Source: Microbacteriaceae bacterium
GTDB taxonomy: Bacteria > Actinomycetota > Actinomycetes > Actinomycetales > Microbacteriaceae
Direction: 5' to 3'
DNA: 12,115 nt
Assembly (NCBI GenBank): GCA_025463615.1
Contig: JAODAU010000321.1
Location: 1-12,115 of the forward strand
The number at the start of each line of letters is the position of its first letter. The stretch's first letter is position 1. Shown here one piece after another: positions 5,650-10,517 of this stretch. The notes under the pieces were generated by a model. It saw only the letters and a list, made by a program, of their open reading frames with translations. It was not told where the DNA came from and did not search any database. The position numbers were made by a program, and so were the translations under genes.

Positions 5650-7347
5650 ATGCCGCCGCCCCGCGGCACCGGCACAGCCCTGCCGACTGACAAGGCCAAC
5701 CTCGCGCGCTACCGCCGCATCATGCGCTTCGCGGCGAGCGCGCTGGCGCAGACCTGGTGGTACGAGCTCTTCCTCCCCCGCATCGGCCTCGGCGGCCTCG
5801 CCGCCCGCTCGCGAACGAAGCGGGTGCAGCGCCTGGCGCGGCGCTTCCACGACCTGGCCGTCGAGCTCGGCGGGCTGATGATCAAGGTCGGCCAGTTCCT
5901 CTCGTCCCGCCTCGACGTGCTGCCGCCCGAGATCACCAAGGAGCTGGAGGGCCTGCAGGACGAGGTCGCCGCCGAGCCGTTCGACGCCATCCGTGTGCAG
6001 GCCGAGCGCGAGCTCGGGATGCCGCTCGAGCTCGCGTACGCCTCCTTCGAGCCGGTTCCGATCGCCGCGGCATCCCTCGGCCAGGCCCACCGCGCTCGCC
6101 TCTCCCCCGCCATCGCCGCCGACCTCGGCTTCGCGGATGTCGTGGTCAAGGTGCAGCGCCCCGGCATCGAGCAGGTGGTCGAGGTGGACCTCGCGGCCCT
6201 CCGCCGCGTCGCCCGCTGGCTTTCGAGGGTGCGGATCGTGTCATCCCGCGCCGACGCGCCCGCCCTCGTGGAGGAGTTCGCCGCGACCTCGCTCGAGGAG
6301 ATCGACTACCTGCACGAGGCCGCGAACGCCGAGCGCTTCGCGAACGACTTCGCCGACGACCCGCGCATCGCCGCACCCGTGGTCGTGTGGGAGCGCACCG
6401 CGCTGCGACTGCTCACCCTCGCCGACGTGACGGCGATCAAGATCAGCGACGTGGCGCGGCTGCAGGCCGCCGGCATCGACCCGAAGGCGGTCGCACAGGA
6501 GCTGGCCCGATCCACGTTCCAGCAGATCTTCGTGGCCGGCTTCTTCCACGCCGACCCGCACCCCGGCAACATCTTCGTGGCGCCCGGCGAGGGCGGCCGG
6601 TGGCGGCTCGACTACGTGGACTTCGGCATGATGGGCGAGATCTCGGATTCGCTGCGCTCGGGCCTGCGCGACTTCATCCTCGCCGCCGTCGCCCGCGACA
6701 GCCGTGCGCTGGTCGCCTCGCTCGACCGGCTCGGCGTGCTGCTCAGCACCACCGACACCGCCGAACTCGAGCGCGCGATGACCGCGCTGTTCGACCGGTT
6801 CGGCGGCATGGGCATCGCCGAACTGCAGGCCATCGACCCGCGCGAGCTGCAGCGGTTCGCGCAGGGGTTCGGTGAGACGATCCGTTCGCTGCCGTTCCAG
6901 CTGCCGGAGAGCTTCCTGCTGCTCATCCGCACCATCTCCCTCATCTCGGGCGTCACGAGCGCGCTCGACAAGGACTTCAACATGTGGGATGCCGTCGACC
7001 CCTTCGCGCGCAACGTGCTGTCGTCGAGCGGCCCGGGCGCCATCCGCGACCTGGGCAAGCAGGCCGTGAGCTACGCCACGACCATCGCGCGGCTGCCCAA
7101 CCGGCTGAACGACCTCGTGACCCGCATCGACCGCGGCGAGGTCTCGGTGAAGACGCCGGATGTCGAGCGCCGCCTCCGCTCGATCGAGCGCTCCCTCGGG
7201 CGGCTCACGTCGGCCATCGTCTTCGCCGCGTTCATCGTCGGCGGCGTGCTCATCCACCACGAACTGCCCGTGCTGAGCTGGGTGCTGATCGGGCTCTCGG
7301 CGGTGCCGTTGCTGCACGTGATCATGACGTGGCGCAGTCGCCAGTAG
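5650..7347 (+). CDS. ABC1/AarF/UbiB-family atypical protein kinase-like protein
   Basis: A full-length 565-residue member of the ABC1/AarF/UbiB family. Diagnostic elements are in order: the KxGQ motif (Lys79-Val-Gly-Gln82) in GGLMIKVGQFLSSR, the Ala-rich replacement of the kinase P-loop AAASLGQ (139-145), the VVVKVQRPG lysine (Lys167), the EEIDYLHEAANAERF helix, the catalytic loop HADPHPGNIF (Asp302, Asn307) and the metal-binding DFG (Asp324). Two hydrophobic C-terminal segments (about 519-537 and 542-561) anchor it to the membrane. Family members bind ATP and support isoprenoid quinone or lipid homeostasis; Actinobacteria make menaquinone rather than ubiquinone, so calling it ubiB would overstate the role. 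It follows padR by 4 nt. Its stop directly abuts the stop of the convergent AHSA1 gene. Confidence 0.94.
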   Translation: MPPPRGTGTALPTDKANLARYRRIMRFAASALAQTWWYELFLPRIGLGGLAARSRTKRVQRLARRFHDLAVELGGLMIKVGQFLSSRLDVLPPEITKELEGLQDEVAAEPFDAIRVQAERELGMPLELAYASFEPVPIAAASLGQAHRARLSPAIAADLGFADVVVKVQRPGIEQVVEVDLAALRRVARWLSRVRIVSSRADAPALVEEFAATSLEEIDYLHEAANAERFANDFADDPRIAAPVVVWERTALRLLTLADVTAIKISDVARLQAAGIDPKAVAQELARSTFQQIFVAGFFHADPHPGNIFVAPGEGGRWRLDYVDFGMMGEISDSLRSGLRDFILAAVARDSRALVASLDRLGVLLSTTDTAELERAMTALFDRFGGMGIAELQAIDPRELQRFAQGFGETIRSLPFQLPESFLLLIRTISLISGVTSALDKDFNMWDAVDPFARNVLSSSGPGAIRDLGKQAVSYATTIARLPNRLNDLVTRIDRGEVSVKTPDVERRLRSIERSLGRLTSAIVFAAFIVGGVLIHHELPVLSWVLIGLSAVPLLHVIMTWRSRQ

Positions 7348-7833
7348 CTAGGCGTAGAACCCCTCGCGCAGGGTGATGCCGTGCTCGACCCACGCCTTGA
7401 GCGCCGACAGCATGCCGGTCCAACCCTCGCAGTTGCCGAAAGCGCTCTTCGCTCCCGCCGCGGTCGGCTTCCACGACGACTCGGTGATGGTGACGAGCGT
7501 GCGCGAGTCGCCGTCGACGGGCTCGAACTCGAAGGTGGTGCGCGTGACGCCGCCGTCGCCGAGGGTCTCGCTGCCGGCCCACTCGATCACGATGCGCGTC
7601 GGCGGCGCCGCCTCGACGACCGTCACCGGAAAGGCGCCGGGGAAGTCAGCGAAATCCCACGTCACCTCGGCCCCCGGCTCGAGGCGACCCTTCGCCCCGC
7701 CGGTGGTGAAGTACCGCGAGAGCTGCTGCGGATCGGCGACGGCCTCGTAGACCTCGGCCACGGGCCGCGCGATGCGCCCGGAGACGGTGAAGTGCAGCTC
7801 GGTCAGCGTGTCGGGTGCGGGGACATCATTCAT
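7348..7833 (-). CDS. AHSA1/SRPBCC-family protein
   Basis: The 161-residue product is an AHSA1-type START-like (SRPBCC) protein: FTVSGRIARPVAEVYEAVADP at residues 15-35 is the typical first strand and helix, followed by GGAKGRLEPGAEVTWDF, VVEAAPPTRIVIEW, TRTTFEFEP, LVTITESSW and a C-terminal helix with GWTGMLSALKAWVEHG. These proteins form a helix-grip cavity for hydrophobic ligands; most bacterial members have no known substrate. AHSA1 genes are very often linked to an ArsR-type repressor, as here, where the regulator is divergent with only 16 nt between start codons. Both starts lie inside one palindrome. The stop abuts the UbiB-like kinase stop with no spacer. Confidence 0.94.
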   Translation of the reverse strand: MNDVPAPDTLTELHFTVSGRIARPVAEVYEAVADPQQLSRYFTTGGAKGRLEPGAEVTWDFADFPGAFPVTVVEAAPPTRIVIEWAGSETLGDGGVTRTTFEFEPVDGDSRTLVTITESSWKPTAAGAKSAFGNCEGWTGMLSALKAWVEHGITLREGFYA

Positions 7834-7852
7834 GTTGTATTTTTACAACATG
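7831..7852. promoter_or_regulatory. Palindromic operator candidate spanning both divergent start codons
   Basis: CATGTTGTA (7831-7839) and TACAACATG (7844-7852) are perfect 9-bp inverted arms around TTTT. The left CAT is the minus-strand ATG of the AHSA1 gene and the right ATG is the start of the ArsR-type gene. TATTTT (7838-7843) is a good -10 box 6 nt before the ArsR ATG; on the other strand TAAAAA is the equivalent. Neither gene has a Shine-Dalgarno, so both messages are probably leaderless. A dimeric ArsR-type repressor bound here would cover both -10 regions and both start points (inference). Confidence 0.7.
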
Positions 7853-8167
7853 AACCCCGTCGAGCGCAATGGCGACGACGCGGTATTCAAGGCGCTCGCA
7901 TCATCCACCCGTCGGCGCATGCTCGACGTGCTTCGGGAAGCGCCGTGCTCGACCGGCGCCCTTTGCGCCCGCCTTCCGGAACTCGACCGCACCACCGTGC
8001 TGCAACACCTGCGCGTGCTGGAGCAGGCCGAACTCGTGACCGGCCGCCGCGTCGGACGCGAACGGATGCTGGCGCTCGCCCCCCTGCCGATCAAACGCCT
8101 CCACGACCGCTGGATCGGCGACTACGCGCGCGCGGCCGTCGAGCTCCTGGAGCAACTCGACGGGTGA
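7850..8167 (+). CDS. ArsR-family (HTH_20-like) transcriptional repressor
   Basis: The 105-residue product is a winged-helix protein of ArsR type: DAVFKALASSTRRRMLDVLREAP at residues 10-32, the helix-turn-helix CSTGALCARLPELDRTTVLQ (33-52), then HLRVLEQAELVTGRRVGRE, and a C-terminal dimerisation helix ending AAVELLEQLDG. Cys33 and Cys39 are present but the metal-sensing ELCVCDL motif is not, so it is unlikely to be a classical arsenic or metal sensor. An earlier in-frame start at 7772 would run through the AHSA1 gene and the palindrome and is rejected. It probably represses itself and the divergent AHSA1 gene. The PnuC gene begins 48 nt downstream but is functionally unrelated. Confidence 0.93.
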   Translation: MNPVERNGDDAVFKALASSTRRRMLDVLREAPCSTGALCARLPELDRTTVLQHLRVLEQAELVTGRRVGRERMLALAPLPIKRLHDRWIGDYARAAVELLEQLDG

Positions 8168-8215
8168 CCGTACGCGGCTCGGAATTCCCCGCCACCCCCG
8201 CGCGTTGACAGCCGG

Positions 8216-8896
8216 GTGAACATCATCGAGTGGCTCTTCGACGCCCAGCTGCACATCGGCAACCAGGTGGTGCTCTGGCGCGAGGTGATCGGCAACGTCT
8301 TCGGGCTGGTGAGCGCGCTCGGCGGCATGCGCCGCAAGGTGTGGGCGTGGCCGGTCGGGATCGTCGGCAACGTGCTGCTGTTCACGGTGTTCCTCGGCGC
8401 AGTCTTCGGCACGCCGAACCCCGTCAACCTGCTCGGACAGGCCGGCCGCCAGGTCATGTTCATCGCCGTCTCGATCTACGGCTGGTACCGCTGGCGCCAG
8501 GCGCGCGGCGACTCCGGTTTCGCGGTGCAGCCGCGCTGGGCGAGCGGGCGCACCCGCATCATCCTCGCGGTCGCCCTGGTCGGCGGCACGGCCGCGCTCA
8601 CCCCGCTGTTCACCGCGCTCGGGTCGTACCAGCCGGTGTGGTCGGATGCCTGGGTCTTCGTCGGCTCGCTGCTCGCCACCTACGGCATGGCCAAGGGCTG
8701 GACCGAGTTCTGGCTGATCTGGGTGGCGGTGGATGTCGTGGGCGTGCCGCTGCTCGTCAGCGCCGGCTACTACGCCTCGGCCTTCATGTACGTGTTCTAC
8801 GGCGTCTTCACGCTGATCGGGTTCTTCGTCTGGGCGCGCACGCGCACGAAGCCGACGGTGGAGCCGCGGCTGCCCGATCCGGTCGCCCAGGCCTAG
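8216..8896 (+). CDS. pnuC: PnuC-type nicotinamide riboside/mononucleotide transporter
   Basis: The 226-residue membrane protein matches PnuC, which moves nicotinamide riboside into the cell by facilitated diffusion for NAD salvage. Visible hallmarks are VLWREVIGNVFGLVSALGGMRRKVWAWPVGI in the first part (residues 19-50), the WYRW motif (90-93), then WLIWVAVDVVGVPLL (166-180) and the GYYASAFMYVFYGVF helix (184-198). Seven or so hydrophobic segments can be traced. The GTG at 8216 gives the usual N-terminus (IEWLFDAQLHIG); no good Shine-Dalgarno is visible. The tail after residue 210 is polar (RTRTKPTVEPRLPDPVAQA). No NAD-type riboswitch is apparent in the 48-nt leader. The stop lies within the first copy of a 15-bp tandem repeat. 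Confidence 0.93.
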   Translation: MNIIEWLFDAQLHIGNQVVLWREVIGNVFGLVSALGGMRRKVWAWPVGIVGNVLLFTVFLGAVFGTPNPVNLLGQAGRQVMFIAVSIYGWYRWRQARGDSGFAVQPRWASGRTRIILAVALVGGTAALTPLFTALGSYQPVWSDAWVFVGSLLATYGMAKGWTEFWLIWVAVDVVGVPLLVSAGYYASAFMYVFYGVFTLIGFFVWARTRTKPTVEPRLPDPVAQA

Positions 8897-8917
8897 TTGG
8901 CGCAGGCCTAGTTGGCG
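8888..8917. repeat. 15-bp perfect tandem repeat covering two convergent stop codons
   Basis: CAGGCCTAGTTGGCG occurs at 8888-8902 and immediately again at 8903-8917. The first copy contains the pnuC stop (TAG 8894-8896); the second contains the stop of the opposite pspC-type gene (CTA 8908-8910). Because CTAG is its own reverse complement and 15 is a multiple of three, each gene has a second in-frame stop in the other copy. The simplest reading is a small duplication of an ancestral 4-bp CTAG stop overlap. Confidence 0.9.
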
Positions 8918-9132
8918 GTAGCCGACGTGGCCGAGGTGACGGACTGCGGCGCGTTCGGGATCACGATCCACATCACGATGTAGACGATGAACTGCGGGCC
9001 GGGCAGCAGGCAGGAGAGCACGGCCAGCAGGCGCACGACATTCGGGTTCCAGCCGAAGCGGTTGGCGAGGCCGGCGCACACGCCGGCGATGATGCGACCG
9101 TTGCGGGGGCGTTCGAGCACTGAAGTTGTCAT
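8908..9132 (-). CDS. PspC-domain small membrane protein
   Basis: From ATG 9130-9132 the product is 74 residues. It has the PspC core: LERPRNGRIIAGVCAGLANRFGWNPNVVRLLAVL, then a hydrophobic hairpin with CLLPGPQFIVYIVMWIVIP. In enterobacteria PspC takes part in the phage-shock envelope-stress response; in actinobacteria such small PspC-domain proteins occur alone or with sensor kinases and their role is less clear. A GTG start at 9168 would add 12 residues (MVSPAAAWQAGS) but the shorter form keeps the conserved start. CAGGCT lies exactly 6 nt before the ATG, a weak match to the leaderless pattern elsewhere in the window; GGGAG in between is too close to act as a standard Shine-Dalgarno. The C-terminal tail is Ser/Thr/Ala-rich. 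Confidence 0.9.
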   Translation of the reverse strand: MTTSVLERPRNGRIIAGVCAGLANRFGWNPNVVRLLAVLSCLLPGPQFIVYIVMWIVIPNAPQSVTSATSATAN

Positions 9133-9169
9133 GCTCCCAGCCTGCCAAGCCGCCGCGGGCGAGACCATC

Positions 9170-9179
9170 GGGTTAACCC
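9170..9179. promoter_or_regulatory. GGGTTAACCC palindrome upstream of the pspC-type gene
   Basis: A perfect 10-bp palindrome in the 60-nt gap between the MFS gene and the pspC-type gene. Its centre is about 42 nt upstream of the pspC-type ATG, near where a class II activator would bind if that message is leaderless. This is a position argument only; a 10-bp palindrome can arise by chance. Confidence 0.3.
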
Positions 9180-9192
9180 CCGAACTGACCGC

Positions 9193-10419
9193 CTAGTTGA
9201 CCGCGTGGCGCGATCGGCTCATCACCGCGAGCCCGACCACCGCGATCACGCCGTACGCGGCGGGCAGCAGGAACACGAGCGGCAGCCCGAGGATGCCGAC
9301 GCCGACGCCACCGGTGAGCCCGCCCAGCGCGCTCGCCACGGCCGTCGAGCTCATGAAGATCGCGGATGCCGTGGCCACCGCCCCGGGCAGCAGCCGCTGG
9401 GCGACGATGATCCCCAGCCCCGCGAACACGCCCCACACCCCGCCCATGAGGATCTGCCCCGCGAACATTCCCACGGCCGAGCCGGTGAGCGCGAAGCAGA
9501 GGTTGGCCCCGACGCCGAAGGCGGCGCCGAGGATCATGAGGCGCATCATCCCCATCCTGCGGGCGACGACCACCGCCACCGGCATGAGGATCAGCTCGAT
9601 CAGGGGCTGGATGCCGATCACCGCGCCGCTCACCACGGCAGGCAGGCGCAGGTCGTCGTGCATGTAGATGGGCAGGTAGCCGTACTTGATCGGCTCGCCG
9701 GCGTAGACGAGCACGTAGAGCGCGGTGAACGCCAGCAGCGGCAGCAGCACGCGGAACCCGTTGCGCTTGACGACCCGCTCGGCCTCGCCCGCCTCGGAGG
9801 GGTGCACGACCGTGCGGCTGCGCATGAGGCCCAACGGCAGGATCTGCGCGAGGGTGAAGACCGCGGTGGCGATGAGCATCGCGCGCGCCCCGAAACTGGC
9901 CGCCAGGAATGAGCCGAGCACCGGGCCGATGATCCAGCCGGCGGTGAGCGCCATCCGCACGACGGAGACGACGCCGTCGGCGACCGGGCTCTTGGTCGCC
10001 TCGAGATCGTCGTGCACGGCCGCGAAGAGCTGCGAACCCGCGGCGCCGGCGAACGCGAGGATGACCGCGCTGATCACGAACGGCATCCACGCCTGGGTGG
10101 AGAACGCGATCGCCATCCAGCCCACGAACCCGGCGAGCGCGGCCAGCCGGAAGAGGCCGAGCCGCTTGCCGGTGCGATCGGAGCGCGCCCCGACGGCGAA
10201 ACCCACGATCGGCGCGGTGAGGTTGGTCAGGTAGTAGAGGCCCGCCGTGCCGAGGGAGACGTGCAGGTCGTTGACCAGGAACAGGGCGATCTGCGGGGCC
10301 GCGGCCGAGGTACCCAGGCCGGAGAGGAAGAGGGCGATCGTCGCGCCGCGATAGAGCGGGGAGGCGAGGGTGGCGCGCACGGCGGACTGCCTGGTCGCGA
10401 CATCCGCTGTGCCTGTCAT
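9193..10419 (-). CDS. MFS sugar efflux transporter (SET-type)
   Basis: The 408-residue product has about 12 hydrophobic segments and the major-facilitator motif A variant GARSDRTGKR at residues 77-86, between the second and third spans. The N-terminal stretch IALFLVNDLHVSLGTAGLYYL closely resembles the SetA/SetB sugar efflux group, which exports glucosides, lactose or analogues by proton exchange; QLFAAVHDDLEA and the GYLPIYMHDDL segment in the second half agree with this. The exact substrate is not readable. The start is well fixed: AGGAGG sits 5 nt before ATG 10417-10419, the best Shine-Dalgarno in the window. The divergent secreted-protein gene starts 98 nt away. The pspC-type gene lies 60 nt downstream on the same strand. 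Confidence 0.92.
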   Translation of the reverse strand: MTGTADVATRQSAVRATLASPLYRGATIALFLSGLGTSAAAPQIALFLVNDLHVSLGTAGLYYLTNLTAPIVGFAVGARSDRTGKRLGLFRLAALAGFVGWMAIAFSTQAWMPFVISAVILAFAGAAGSQLFAAVHDDLEATKSPVADGVVSVVRMALTAGWIIGPVLGSFLAASFGARAMLIATAVFTLAQILPLGLMRSRTVVHPSEAGEAERVVKRNGFRVLLPLLAFTALYVLVYAGEPIKYGYLPIYMHDDLRLPAVVSGAVIGIQPLIELILMPVAVVVARRMGMMRLMILGAAFGVGANLCFALTGSAVGMFAGQILMGGVWGVFAGLGIIVAQRLLPGAVATASAIFMSSTAVASALGGLTGGVGVGILGLPLVFLLPAAYGVIAVVGLAVMSRSRHAVN

Positions 10420-10424
10420 TGACG

Positions 10425-10430
10425 CCTCCT
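10425..10430 (-). promoter_or_regulatory. Strong Shine-Dalgarno of the MFS gene
   Basis: Reads AGGAGG on the minus strand, 5 nt before the ATG. It decides the start and contrasts with the many genes here that lack such a site. Confidence 0.85.
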
Positions 10431-10442
10431 CGTGTCAGTTCT

Positions 10443-10465
10443 AAAACCCTACACGATTCGGTTTT
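10443..10465. promoter_or_regulatory. MFS promoter region with an AAAACC/GGTTTT inverted repeat
   Basis: AAAACC (10443-10448) and GGTTTT (10460-10465) form a 6-bp inverted repeat with an 11-nt centre in the divergent MFS/secreted-protein promoter. On the minus strand TAGGGT (10446-10451), preceded by TG in the extended -10 manner, overlaps the left arm and would give a leader of about 20 nt that includes the AGGAGG site. A repressor binding here would block the MFS promoter (inference). Confidence 0.4.
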
Positions 10466-10504
10466 CGTCTCGCGGTCGTTTCCACACCGTTCACCTGGCA
10501 TCGA

Positions 10505-10510
10505 TACTTT
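10505..10510 (+). promoter_or_regulatory. Candidate -10 box of the lamin-tail protein gene
   Basis: TACTTT fits TANNNT and ends 7 nt before ATG 10518. There is no Shine-Dalgarno before this ATG, so a leaderless message is likely. No clear -35 was found. Confidence 0.4.
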
Positions 10511-10517
10511 CCGAGCT

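Noticed and set aside
4961..5878. A 305-codon plus-strand frame overlapping the PASTA gene end, padR and the kinase start
   Set aside because: Translation is dominated by Arg and Ala and crosses three convincing gene boundaries in another frame.
6241..7317. A 358-codon minus-strand frame inside the UbiB-like kinase gene
   Set aside because: Low-complexity Arg/Glu/Asp/Gly composition opposite conserved kinase motifs; a GC-rich antisense frame.
8205..8210. Perfect TTGACA just before pnuC
   Set aside because: A -10 at 16-18 nt spacing would lie inside pnuC at about 8227-8234 (GAGTGG area) and does not look like one; transcription would start after the start codon.
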